Shown here: positions 43,502-51,363 of the stretch, one piece after another
Layout of the letters: the number at the start of each line of letters is the position of its first letter
How positions within the stretch are numbered: position 1 is the first letter of the stretch
Source of the DNA: Flavobacteriales bacterium UBA4110
GTDB lineage: Bacteria > Bacteroidota > Bacteroidia > Flavobacteriales > Weeksellaceae
Assembly: GCA_002383165.1 (NCBI GenBank)
Contig: DFXK01000005.1
Location: 6,845 to 70,844, forward strand
Length of the DNA stretch: 64,000 bases
Direction of reading: 5' to 3'
Translations under genes and position numbers: made by a program
Notes under the pieces: model-generated
The model's database searches: none
Told to the model about the DNA's origin: nothing
The model's input: the letters and a program-made list of their open reading frames with translations, nothing else

Positions 43502-43756
43502 ATGGCAAATCATAAATCAGCACTTAAGAGAATCAGACAAAACGAAGTTAGAAGACTTCGAAACAGATACTACCACAAGACTGCAAGAACAGCTGTGAAA
43601 GTATTAAGAAATGAAGCGGACAAAGCAGCTGCATCTGAGCAATTACCAAAAGTAATTTCTTTATTAGATAAATTAGCTAAGAAAAACATTATTCACAAGA
43701 ATAAAGCAGCTAATTTAAAGAGCAAATTAACTAAGCACGTAAATAGCTTAGCTTAA
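43502..43756 (+). CDS. rpsT: 30S ribosomal protein S20
   Basis: Ribosomal protein bS20, 84 residues: MANHKSALKRIRQNEVRRLR, then the helical basic core and IHKNKAANLKSKLTKHVNSL. The frame opens at TTG 43481, but that lies in the promoter; the ATG at 43502 matches the family. The second tRNA-Glu starts 11 bases after the stop, so the two probably share a transcript that ends at the terminator at 43842. Confidence 0.97.
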   Translation: MANHKSALKRIRQNEVRRLRNRYYHKTARTAVKVLRNEADKAAASEQLPKVISLLDKLAKKNIIHKNKAANLKSKLTKHVNSLA

Positions 43757-43766
43757 TATAAATCCT

Positions 43767-43838
43767 GGCCCGTTCGTCTATCGGTTAGGACCTCAGATTT
43801 TCATTCTGGTAAGAGGGGTTCGATTCCCCTACGGGCTA
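43767..43838 (+). tRNA. tRNA-Glu (UUC), copy 2
   Basis: 72 bases with acceptor GGCCCGT/ACGGGCT, anticodon stem ending CAGA/TCTG, loop TTTTCAT (anticodon TTC) and T-arm AGGGG/CCCCT. It has the same anticodon as copy 1 but a different acceptor, D-loop and anticodon stem. It has no promoter box of its own and is probably processed from the rpsT transcript. CCA is not encoded. Confidence 0.95.
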
Positions 43839-43841
43839 CTT

Positions 43842-43873
43842 AAAAACCTTCAGATTTTTCTGAAGGTTTTTTA
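43842..43873 (+). terminator. Terminator after rpsT and tRNA-Glu copy 2
   Basis: AAAAACCTTCAG and CTGAAGGTTTTTT form a 7-bp GC-containing stem with T-run. Confidence 0.9.
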
Positions 43874-43905
43874 TTTTTGTTATATTTGAGAATTATTTTA
43901 ACACT

Positions 43906-44313
43906 ATGAAAATCTTAATTATTAACGGACCTAATCTTAATTTGCTAGGAACTCGTGAACCCGAAATATATGGCTCCGTTTCTATGGAAGATTATCTTCT
44001 GGAATTGAATACAGAATTCCCTAACCATGAACTTCTTTACTACCAATCCAATATTGAAGGTGAATTGATCAACCGTTTGCAAAAAGATGACTTCAATGCT
44101 GTGGTAATTAATCCCGGTGCTTTTACGCATTATTCTTATGCCATTGCAGATTGCTTGAAAAACATTCAAATACCAAAAATCGAGATCCACATCAGTAATA
44201 TCTACAAGCGCGAAGAATTCCGTAAGAAGTCAGTGACCGCAGAAAGCTGCGATGCAGTTATCTCTGGTTTTGGAATGAAGGGATACAAACTTGCATTACA
44301 AAGTTTACTGTAA
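43906..44313 (+). CDS. aroQ: 3-dehydroquinate dehydratase, type II
   Basis: Third step of the shikimate pathway. A 135-residue small dodecameric-type enzyme: INGPNLNLLGTREPEIYG (6-23, with Tyr22 as catalytic tyrosine), NPGAFTHYSYAI and EIHISNIYKREEFRKKS. It is monocistronic, between a terminator and the shared hairpin at 44311-44340. Confidence 0.96.
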   Translation: MKILIINGPNLNLLGTREPEIYGSVSMEDYLLELNTEFPNHELLYYQSNIEGELINRLQKDDFNAVVINPGAFTHYSYAIADCLKNIQIPKIEIHISNIYKREEFRKKSVTAESCDAVISGFGMKGYKLALQSLL

Positions 44314-44340
44314 AAAAAAGAATCTCATCTGAGATTCTTT
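44311..44340. terminator. Bidirectional terminator between aroQ and the lipoprotein gene
   Basis: AAAGAATCTCA and TGAGATTCTTT form an 11-bp stem with A-run before and T's after, suiting both convergent genes. Confidence 0.85.
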
Positions 44341-44341
44341 C

Positions 44342-44932
44342 TTATTCTATTTTTATAAAGAATTTTCCAGTTGGCGTTTCACCACTAGCCATATTGTTTT
44401 TAGATAATACCAGCCAATATTCACCTTTTTGCCTAGTTTCATATTCAATAGATTGCCCAAAGGGTCCGTCAAAAGTATTGTCAGGCAATCTAATCTGATT
44501 GAATCGCAAATTCATAGGTTGATCGGTTTTCAGATAAGCTTTCATTTTGGGCTGGCTCAGGTTTTCTAATCTCAGAATTAATTGTTCATCCTGATTTTTA
44601 ATCTCCAGTTTTAATCTTATCGGCATCTTCGATGCATCGACTGTTATGATATTCTGATTGGATTCTTTCTCTGTTTTCAAAATTGAAGACAGTGTATCCA
44701 CCTGCTTTTTTATAACTGTAAGGGTATCTAGTTCGGTGTCTTTTAGTTTAGGATCTTTTTTACAGGCTATCAAAAACAATGGTATCAGTGTAAGGTATTT
44801 AAGGGATTTTTTTGGTACCGCGAATTGCAGCAGCCCGACTTGAGCGGAGCTCTTTTTCTTTTGCAAAAAGAAAAAAGCGGGAGCGGAAGGCGGATATAGC
44901 TGCCCAAATCTAGAGAATGAATGTAATGCCAC
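44342..44932 (-). CDS. Lipoprotein with repeat-derived N-terminus and no ATG
   Basis: An unrecognised lipoprotein. The lipobox LFLIAC (Cys57) follows SLKYLTLIPLF, then a helical Lys/Thr-rich linker and a C-terminal beta domain (about 105-196) reminiscent of small beta-sandwiches. There is no ATG before the signal sequence; codons 1-40 are read from the structured repeat at 44820-44910. The frame opens at GTG 44932, with TTG within the repeat (codon 24) as another possibility. A normal start such as Met-Lys-Lys-Ser may have been lost when the repeat arrived, so expression is uncertain. It follows paaI by 8 bases. Confidence 0.6.
   Translation of the reverse strand: MALHSFSRFGQLYPPSAPAFFFLQKKKSSAQVGLLQFAVPKKSLKYLTLIPLFLIACKKDPKLKDTELDTLTVIKKQVDTLSSILKTEKESNQNIITVDASKMPIRLKLEIKNQDEQLILRLENLSQPKMKAYLKTDQPMNLRFNQIRLPDNTFDGPFGQSIEYETRQKGEYWLVLSKNNMASGETPTGKFFIKIE
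44820..44910. repeat. Structured intergenic repeat, type A copy 2
   Basis: Left arm CGAATTGCAGCAGCCCGAC then TTGAGCGGAGCTC; right arm GCGGGAGCGGAAGGCGGA then TATAGCTGCCCAAAT. The centre is a short CTTTTTC...GAAAAAAG hairpin. Its right end lies 30 bases from the paaI stop. It overlaps the 5' part of the lipoprotein reading frame. Confidence 0.8.
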
Positions 44933-44940
44933 TGCTAAAA

Positions 44941-45363
44941 TTATAATGTTTCCATTTCTACAACTTTTTTGCCAATCTTGTAAACTGTTCCTCGGAAACC
45001 TGCTACAACCTCATCATATTGATTTGTAATGGTAATATCATAAATAGCAGTTTTCCTAGTATCATTCAAAAGAATACTTTCTGCCGTTAAAACATCTCCT
45101 TTTTTTGCAGCTTTTGTAAAGTTTATATAGCAATTGAGCGCAACGGCAGCTTCGCCAGAATTATTACTGGAAAAAGCCAATGCAGAATCCGCAAAAGCAA
45201 ACGTTACACCCCCGTGAACCGTCCCAAGCCCGTTAATCATTTCGGGTTTAACAGGCATTTTTATAAGGCAATAATTGTGTTTTATTTCAACCAATTCAAT
45301 TCCCAGCCATTGAGAAAACAAGTCTTTCTCAAAAATATATTCTGCCGTTTCTCTTGCGTTCAT
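44941..45363 (-). CDS. paaI: PaaI hotdog-fold acyl-CoA thioesterase
   Basis: Hydroxyphenylacetyl-CoA thioesterase type of the phenylacetate pathway, thought to release CoA from dead-end products. 140 residues with the hotdog signature NGLGTVHGGVTFAFADSALA (His50, Asp59) and good overall similarity to E. coli PaaI as recalled. Its start directly follows the paaG stop. No other paa gene lies in the window. Confidence 0.88.
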   Translation of the reverse strand: MNARETAEYIFEKDLFSQWLGIELVEIKHNYCLIKMPVKPEMINGLGTVHGGVTFAFADSALAFSSNNSGEAAVALNCYINFTKAAKKGDVLTAESILLNDTRKTAIYDITITNQYDEVVAGFRGTVYKIGKKVVEMETL

Positions 45364-46155
45364 TTACTTTCCTTTATAATTTGGCAAACGTTTTTCAATG
45401 AAAGCAGCAACACCTTCTTTGAAATCTTCGGTTTCTGCTGCATCTTGCTGAATAATGGATTCATAATCCAGCTGTTCGTTCAGTGTAAAGTTATAGGACT
45501 TATTGAAGGCTTTTTTGGTGAGATAAAGTGCAGCTGTTGCTGCGTGAGAAAGCTGCGCCAAAACCTCCATAGATTTTTCTACAAATTCTGCATCTGAAAA
45601 GACATCTGCCACCAACCCTATTTTCTTAGCTTCTGTCGCTGGAACTTTTTTCCCTGTAAAAGATAAATAACTCGCCAACTGTCTCCCTACTAATTTTGGC
45701 AGATAATACGTTCCTGCCGTATCAGGAATCAAACCAATATTAGCGAAAGCAAATGAGAAATAAGAACTTTCTGTCGCTAAAGTAAAATCACAAATCGAAG
45801 CCAGCATTGCTCCTGCTCCTACTGCAGGACCATTAACTAAAGCAATCACAGGTTTTTTACATTTAACAATTTCAAGAACCAAAGGATTATAATATTCGAT
45901 TACAAATCTTTGGATTGTTCTATCGTCTTCCTCAAAACCTAAAGCTTCTTTCAAGTTTTGTCCGGCACAAAATGCTTTTCCCTTCCCGGAAATTGCTATA
46001 CATCTTACATTATCATCATTACTGAATTTGTGAACCGCATTTCGCAATTCACCAAGCATAACTTGGGTAAGGCTGTTATAACTATCCGGCTGATTCAGAT
46101 AAATCAATTGCAATTTTCCGTCGAATTGGGAATCTATCTCTATTTGTGAATACAT
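45364..46155 (-). CDS. paaG: Enoyl-CoA hydratase/isomerase, PaaG-like
   Basis: Crotonase-fold enzyme, most like 1,2-epoxyphenylacetyl-CoA isomerase PaaG. 263 residues: GKGKAFCAGQNLKE (oxyanion hole), NGPAVGAGAML (second oxyanion element), GLIPDTAGTYYLP with Asp145 at the PaaG catalytic position, and the end FKEGVAAFIEKRLPNYKGK, all close to E. coli PaaG as recalled. The ATG at 46153-46155 is preferred over the upstream start at 46173. With paaI it forms a two-gene unit; the rest of the pathway would have to be encoded elsewhere. Confidence 0.85.
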   Translation of the reverse strand: MYSQIEIDSQFDGKLQLIYLNQPDSYNSLTQVMLGELRNAVHKFSNDDNVRCIAISGKGKAFCAGQNLKEALGFEEDDRTIQRFVIEYYNPLVLEIVKCKKPVIALVNGPAVGAGAMLASICDFTLATESSYFSFAFANIGLIPDTAGTYYLPKLVGRQLASYLSFTGKKVPATEAKKIGLVADVFSDAEFVEKSMEVLAQLSHAATAALYLTKKAFNKSYNFTLNEQLDYESIIQQDAAETEDFKEGVAAFIEKRLPNYKGK

Positions 46156-46594
46156 AATCTTGGTTTTCTCCAAATATAAAACTATTTGAAGACTTATAAA
46201 ATCAGATTTAGAAATTTAAAAAGACTGACATAATTTAAATTTAATAGACAACAAAAAACCAAGAGCAACACTCAAGACTTTCTGTTAATATTTTCGAAAA
46301 AATATTACAAATTGACAATAATTTTTCATCAAAAATTTAATTTTTTGGAAATTTTGTCCTAATTAATTGATGTGAAATTTAATAATTCGGAAATTTTGTC
46401 AACTATTTTTAAAAACAATACAATTGAACGGTTTTTGAAATAATATTTCCGAATTAAATGATTGAATAGATTTAGACATTAGAAATTAGAAAATCTGAGT
46501 AAAAATTAATATATAGCTTACTCTTATGGTCTGAAATCTGATGTCTAAAATCTTAAATTGAAACAAAAATTAAGAAATCAAAAATACATATAAT
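46156..46594. other. Intergenic region upstream of clpB with inverted repeats
   Basis: 439 AT-rich bases between divergent paaG and clpB, without a gene. It holds a direct repeat GGAAATTTTGTC (about 46339 and 46389), a perfect 11-bp inverted repeat AATTCGGAAAT / ATTTCCGAATT (46384-46394 and 46445-46455) and an imperfect 20-bp inverted repeat (46471-46490 and 46530-46549). These could be operator sites for clpB. No clean promoter consensus was found. Confidence 0.55.
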
Positions 46595-49186
46595 ATGAAT
46601 TTAAATCAATACACCGTAAAATCACAAGAAGCCATCCAAGCTGCACAACAAGTCGCAATGGAGTTTGGCAACCAGCAGATTGAACCTCAACATCTCCTTG
46701 AAGGAATTTTTCAGGTAGATGAAAATATATCGCCTTTCTTACTGAAAAAATCTGAAGCAGATGCCGCTTTGGTAAGAGAGCGCAACCGTGAAAATTTAGA
46801 AAAACTTCCTAAAGTACAGGGAGGAAACATCTATCTTTCACAATCGGCAAACAAAGTTTTGCTTGATGCACCGAACATCGCTAAAAAAATGGGCGACGAA
46901 TATGTAACGATTGAGCATTTATGGCTTTCTTTATTGGAAACCAATTCAGAAGTTTCAAAATTGCTTAAAGATATGGGTGTTACCAAAAATCTTTTGGAAG
47001 GCGGAATCAAAGAATTGAGAAAAGGCTCAAAAGCAACTTCTGCAAGTTCGGAAGAAACTTATCAATCTTTAAATAAATATGCTAAAAATTTCAACGAACT
47101 CGCTGCAGAAGGGAAACTTGACCCGGTAATCGGTCGTGATGAAGAAATCAGAAGAGTTTTGCAGATTCTTTCAAGAAGAACCAAAAACAATCCGATTCTG
47201 ATTGGTGAACCCGGAGTTGGTAAAACCGCAATCGCAGAAGGAATTGCACACAGAATTATCAATGGTGACGTTCCTGAAAACTTGCAGGATAAAACTTTAT
47301 ATTCTCTAGATATGGGTGCTTTGATTGCCGGTGCAAAATACAAAGGTGAATTTGAAGAACGTCTGAAATCTGTTGTAAATGAAGTGATTAAATCAGAAGG
47401 ACAAATTATTCTTTTCATCGATGAAATCCACACGTTAGTAGGAGCCGGAGGCGGTGAAGGTGCGATGGATGCCGCGAATATCTTGAAACCTGCTTTAGCC
47501 AGAGGAGAATTAAGAGCAATCGGAGCAACCACTCTAAATGAATATCAGAAATATTTTGAAAAGGACAAAGCTTTAGAAAGACGTTTCCAGAAAGTGATGG
47601 TGGAAGAACCGGATACTGAATCGGCAATTTCTATTCTTCGAGGAATTAAAGATAAGTATGAAGCGCATCACAAAGTAAGAATCAAAGACGAGGCGATTAT
47701 TGCTGCGGTGGAAATGTCTCAACGATATATTTCAGATCGATTTTTACCGGATAAAGCGATTGACTTGATTGATGAAGCTTCGGCTAAATTAAGAATGGAA
47801 ATCAATTCAAAACCTGAGGAACTGGATGTTTTAGACAGAAGATTGATGCAGTTGGAAATTGAATTAGCAGCGATTTCAAGAGAAGGAAATCAGACGAAAA
47901 TTGACCATTTAAAGGAAGATATTTCAAAAATTTCTGAGCAGAGAAATGAAATTAATGCTAAATGGCTGAAAGAAAAACAAAAATCTGAAGATTTAACACA
48001 GATTAAAAAAGATATAGAAGCTTTAAAATTGGAAGCTGAGCGTGCTTCCAGAGCTGGAGATTATGCCAAAGTTGCTGAGATACAGTATGGGAAAATCAAG
48101 GAGAAAGAAGATGCTTTACAAAAACTTGAATTGGAGATGCAAAATCATCAGAATGAATTGATTAAGGAAGAAGTGACTTCTGAAAATATCTCTGAAGTAA
48201 TTGCAAAATGGACAGGAATCCCTGTTACCAAACTGCTTCAATCTGAAAGAGAAAAATTGTTACATCTTGAAACCGAACTTCATCATAGAGTTGTCGGTCA
48301 GGAAGAAGCGATTGAAGCGGTTGCCAATGCCATCAGAAGGAACAGAGCCGGATTGAGTGATGATAAAAAACCAATCGGAAGCTTTTTATTCTTAGGAACA
48401 ACTGGAGTCGGAAAAACCGAGCTTGCAAAGGCATTGGCAGAGTTTTTATTCGATGATGAAAACAATATGACGAGAATCGATATGAGTGAATATCAGGAAC
48501 GTCACAGTGTTTCGAGATTGGTAGGTGCGCCTCCGGGATATGTTGGTTATGATGAAGGTGGACAATTGACGGAAGCGGTCAGAAGAAGACCTTATTCAGT
48601 TGTGCTTTTAGACGAAATTGAAAAAGCGCATCCAGATGTTTTCAATACTCTCTTGCAGGTTTTGGATGACGGAAGATTGACCGATAATAAAGGAAGAGTA
48701 GTGAATTTCAAAAACTCGATTATCATTATGACTTCGAATTTGGGTTCGCATATTATTCAGGAAAATTTTGAAAATATCACGGAGGAAAATCAGGATGAAA
48801 TTGTTGATAAAACCAAAATTCAGGTTTTTGATTTATTAAAACAAACACTTCGCCCAGAATTCTTGAACAGAATCGATGAAACGGTTTTGTTCCAGCCTTT
48901 AAGAAAAAAAGAAATTGGAAAAATCGTACAATATCAACTAAGAGGTTTCAATGATATGTTAGCAAAACGTAACATCATTATGACCGCAACACAAGATGCT
49001 TTGGATTATCTTACTAACAAAGGTTACGACCCAGTTTTTGGAGCAAGACCATTGAAAAGAGTAATTCAGCAGGAAGTTCTTAATAAATTATCCAAAGAAA
49101 TCCTTGCAGGAAATGTAAATGACGGCGACAGAATCACTTTAGATTATTTCGAAGAAACAGGTTTGGTTTTCAGACCGGTAGAATAA
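46595..49186 (+). CDS. clpB: ATP-dependent disaggregase ClpB
   Basis: AAA+ chaperone that solubilises protein aggregates with DnaK. An N-terminal Clp domain (1-145), first AAA+ module with GEPGVGKT (204-211), a coiled-coil middle domain (about 405-530), second module with GTTGVGKT (601-608) and the C-terminal D2 small domain (GYDPVFGARPLKRVIQ). The 863-residue length is normal. It is monocistronic, with a strong terminator. Confidence 0.98.
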   Translation: MNLNQYTVKSQEAIQAAQQVAMEFGNQQIEPQHLLEGIFQVDENISPFLLKKSEADAALVRERNRENLEKLPKVQGGNIYLSQSANKVLLDAPNIAKKMGDEYVTIEHLWLSLLETNSEVSKLLKDMGVTKNLLEGGIKELRKGSKATSASSEETYQSLNKYAKNFNELAAEGKLDPVIGRDEEIRRVLQILSRRTKNNPILIGEPGVGKTAIAEGIAHRIINGDVPENLQDKTLYSLDMGALIAGAKYKGEFEERLKSVVNEVIKSEGQIILFIDEIHTLVGAGGGEGAMDAANILKPALARGELRAIGATTLNEYQKYFEKDKALERRFQKVMVEEPDTESAISILRGIKDKYEAHHKVRIKDEAIIAAVEMSQRYISDRFLPDKAIDLIDEASAKLRMEINSKPEELDVLDRRLMQLEIELAAISREGNQTKIDHLKEDISKISEQRNEINAKWLKEKQKSEDLTQIKKDIEALKLEAERASRAGDYAKVAEIQYGKIKEKEDALQKLELEMQNHQNELIKEEVTSENISEVIAKWTGIPVTKLLQSEREKLLHLETELHHRVVGQEEAIEAVANAIRRNRAGLSDDKKPIGSFLFLGTTGVGKTELAKALAEFLFDDENNMTRIDMSEYQERHSVSRLVGAPPGYVGYDEGGQLTEAVRRRPYSVVLLDEIEKAHPDVFNTLLQVLDDGRLTDNKGRVVNFKNSIIIMTSNLGSHIIQENFENITEENQDEIVDKTKIQVFDLLKQTLRPEFLNRIDETVLFQPLRKKEIGKIVQYQLRGFNDMLAKRNIIMTATQDALDYLTNKGYDPVFGARPLKRVIQQEVLNKLSKEILAGNVNDGDRITLDYFEETGLVFRPVE

Positions 49187-49221
49187 GAGTCAAATTTTTC
49201 TTCATATTAAAAAGTTTTTGA

Positions 49222-49256
49222 TACTGCGTTTTACAAATTGTAAAACGCAGTTTTTG
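49222..49256 (+). terminator. Terminator of clpB
   Basis: ACTGCGTTTTAC and GTAAAACGCAGT form a perfect 12-bp stem followed by TTTTG. Confidence 0.9.
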
Positions 49257-49342
49257 TTTGAGTTAACATCTATTTTTGAATGTGCTTAAATAAATTATTC
49301 TCAACATAATACAAAAATCTTTAAACATTTATTATTAGTTTA

Positions 49343-49373
49343 TTTGTTTAATTGATAATAATTTATATTTTTG
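49343..49373 (+). promoter_or_regulatory. Promoter of the M43 protease gene
   Basis: TTTG (49343-49346), 19-base spacer, TATTTTTG (49366-49373), an exact Bacteroidota consensus 23 bases before the ATG. Confidence 0.82.
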
Positions 49374-49396
49374 AGTAAAATTAAAAATATAGTCCA

Positions 49397-50365
49397 ATGA
49401 AGAAAACATTCTTTTACTTGATCTCTGCTGCTGTTCTTACAGCATGTAACAACACTACTGAAACAGAAAGCATAACTTCTGAGAATCCAACAACATCCAC
49501 AGCGTCCAGAAGAATTTGTCCGTCGGAAGAAATCCGTGCTGAGCTTTTAAAAAGTGATGCATCAGCTAGACAACGTTACGCTAATATAGAATCTGCTGTA
49601 CAATCTTTTGCGGGAAAGGTTTTAGCTGATGGTAGTGTTGATATTCCAGTTGTCGTAAACGTCATTTATAAAACCAGTTCAGAAAATATTTCGGATGCAA
49701 GAATCGCTGAGCAAATTGCAATTCTCAACGCTGATTTCGGGGGCACAAACACAGATGCATCAAAAATTCCAACAGAATTTTCAGGTGTAAAAGCAGGTGA
49801 TACAAAAGTAAGATTTCACCTGATTAAAACGGTTAGAAAATCTACAACAAAGACAAAATGGGGAACTAATGATGCTATGAAAAAAGCATCCACGGGTGGT
49901 ATTGATGCCACAACTCCAGGTAGCTACTTCAATCTTTGGGTAGTTGGAAATATGGGCGGAGTCCTTGGCTATGCTACATTCCCTGAATCCGCAGGATTAT
50001 GGAATGATGGTGTTGTGATTGCTGCTCCATATTTTGGAAAAACTGGCGCTACATCGCCTTACAACCTTGGTAGAACGGCTACACACGAGGTTGGTCATTA
50101 TTTAAATCTAAGACACATCTGGGGTGATGCTACTTGCGGTAATGACTTGGTTGCGGATACACCAACTCAAACTGGTGCAAACTATGGAAAACCATCATAT
50201 CCTTTGTATAATACTTGCAGCGGCACTTCTAGATCTGTGATGTTTATGAATTACATGGACTATGTGGATGATGCTGCAATGTTTATGTTCTCCGCTGGTC
50301 AGAAAAGCAGAATCCAGTCAGTAGTTGCTTCTGGTGGATCTAGATCTGGACTAAGAGTTTATTAA
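49397..50365 (+). CDS. M43 (pappalysin/cytophagalysin) zinc metalloprotease, lipoprotein
   Basis: A 322-residue exported protease with lipobox VLTAC (Cys17). The zinc site HEVGHYLNLRH is at 230-240, followed by the family pattern of Cys residues and the Met-turn FMNYMDYVDD, then a short tail with no T9SS signal. M43 members such as cytophagalysin cleave extracellular proteins. It is placed between its own promoter and a terminator. Confidence 0.9.
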   Translation: MKKTFFYLISAAVLTACNNTTETESITSENPTTSTASRRICPSEEIRAELLKSDASARQRYANIESAVQSFAGKVLADGSVDIPVVVNVIYKTSSENISDARIAEQIAILNADFGGTNTDASKIPTEFSGVKAGDTKVRFHLIKTVRKSTTKTKWGTNDAMKKASTGGIDATTPGSYFNLWVVGNMGGVLGYATFPESAGLWNDGVVIAAPYFGKTGATSPYNLGRTATHEVGHYLNLRHIWGDATCGNDLVADTPTQTGANYGKPSYPLYNTCSGTSRSVMFMNYMDYVDDAAMFMFSAGQKSRIQSVVASGGSRSGLRVY

Positions 50366-50387
50366 TAAAAATTTGACATGATATCAC

Positions 50388-50428
50388 GAAGCTGTCTTTG
50401 CATTGCCATAGGCAGCTTCTTCTTTTTT
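50388..50428 (+). terminator. Terminator after the M43 protease
   Basis: GAAGCTGTCT and AGGCAGCTTC form a stem with one G-T pair; T-rich after. Confidence 0.75.
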
Positions 50429-50480
50429 ATATATTAAGAATGATTATCTTTATGACTATAAGGATTTTTCAGAGAGAACA

Positions 50481-50515
50481 AAAAAAATAAATCCTCTTTC
50501 AACAAGAGGATTTTT
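50481..50515 (-). terminator. Terminator of the EEP-fmt unit
   Basis: AAATCCTCTT and AAGAGGATTT form a 10-bp stem; on the minus strand a T-rich stretch follows. Confidence 0.82.
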
Positions 50516-50523
50516 CATTTCTA

Positions 50524-51351
50524 TTACTTAAAACTAATCTCTGTAAAAACCGGAAAATGGTCGGACGGATAAAGAAGATTTTCTCGTCTGTCATTAATGG
50601 TTCTGTTAGACAACACATCAAATCCTTTTACAAAAACGTAATCCAAACGCTCAGTAGAAGGTGTATTGATATCAAAATTTTGCCAAGTTCCTTTTGGTCC
50701 GTAATGTGGCTTTTTAGAATGGTAATAGGAATCAGTTAATGATTTAGAAATAATCTTAATCGGCTCAGAATCATCCGTCAAATTAAAATCTCCTGTCAAA
50801 GTTAATGGAATATTTTTCGGATTCAGTTCTTTGATTTTTTCAAGAATCAGTTTTGCAGAATTAACTCTGGCAACATCACCAACGTGGTCAAAATGCAGGT
50901 TCATCGCCAAAAATTGTTTTCCAGTTTTCTTGATTTTGAAAAACGCATAAGTACAAACTCTGTTGTAAGCGGCGTCCCAACCTTTTGAAGGTTTTTCTGG
51001 CGTTTCGCTCAGCCAGAATGTTCCGGATTTAATAACTTCCAGTTTATTCTTGTCATAGAAAATTGCCGAATATTCGCCTTGATTTTTCCCATCATCTCTT
51101 CCAACGCCAACGTAATCATAATCCGTCAATGTTGTTTTGATATCAGTCATTTGTTGTGGAACCGCTTCCTGAACCCCGAAATAATCTGGGTGATAATAAG
51201 ACATCAGCGCCATAGTTTCATTTTTTCTATTGTTCCAAGAATTCTCTTTGTCGCTGTCCACAGAAAGACGAATGTTGTAAGTCATCACTTTCAAATCCTG
51301 AGAAAAGAAAAGCTTAGATGCCAATAATAATCCGAAAAATATTTTTTTCAT
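50524..51351 (-). CDS. Exported endonuclease/exonuclease/phosphatase family protein
   Basis: A 275-residue protein with a signal peptide (MKKIFFGLLLASKLFFSQ) and an EEP fold: VMTYNIRLS, FGVQEAVPQQM, MNLHFDHVGD, TGDFNLTDDSEPI, LDYVFVKG and YPSDHFPVFTE. It could hydrolyse nucleic acids, phospholipids or phosphoesters; the exact substrate is unknown. It lies 12 bases downstream of fmt and probably shares its transcript. Confidence 0.9.
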   Translation of the reverse strand: MKKIFFGLLLASKLFFSQDLKVMTYNIRLSVDSDKENSWNNRKNETMALMSYYHPDYFGVQEAVPQQMTDIKTTLTDYDYVGVGRDDGKNQGEYSAIFYDKNKLEVIKSGTFWLSETPEKPSKGWDAAYNRVCTYAFFKIKKTGKQFLAMNLHFDHVGDVARVNSAKLILEKIKELNPKNIPLTLTGDFNLTDDSEPIKIISKSLTDSYYHSKKPHYGPKGTWQNFDINTPSTERLDYVFVKGFDVLSNRTINDRRENLLYPSDHFPVFTEISFK

Positions 51352-51363
51352 TCTAAAATATTG

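Noticed and set aside
49397..50365. T9SS sorting tail on the M43 protease
   Set aside because: The C-terminus ends about 20 residues after the Met-turn region with no type A or B signature; a lipobox is present instead.
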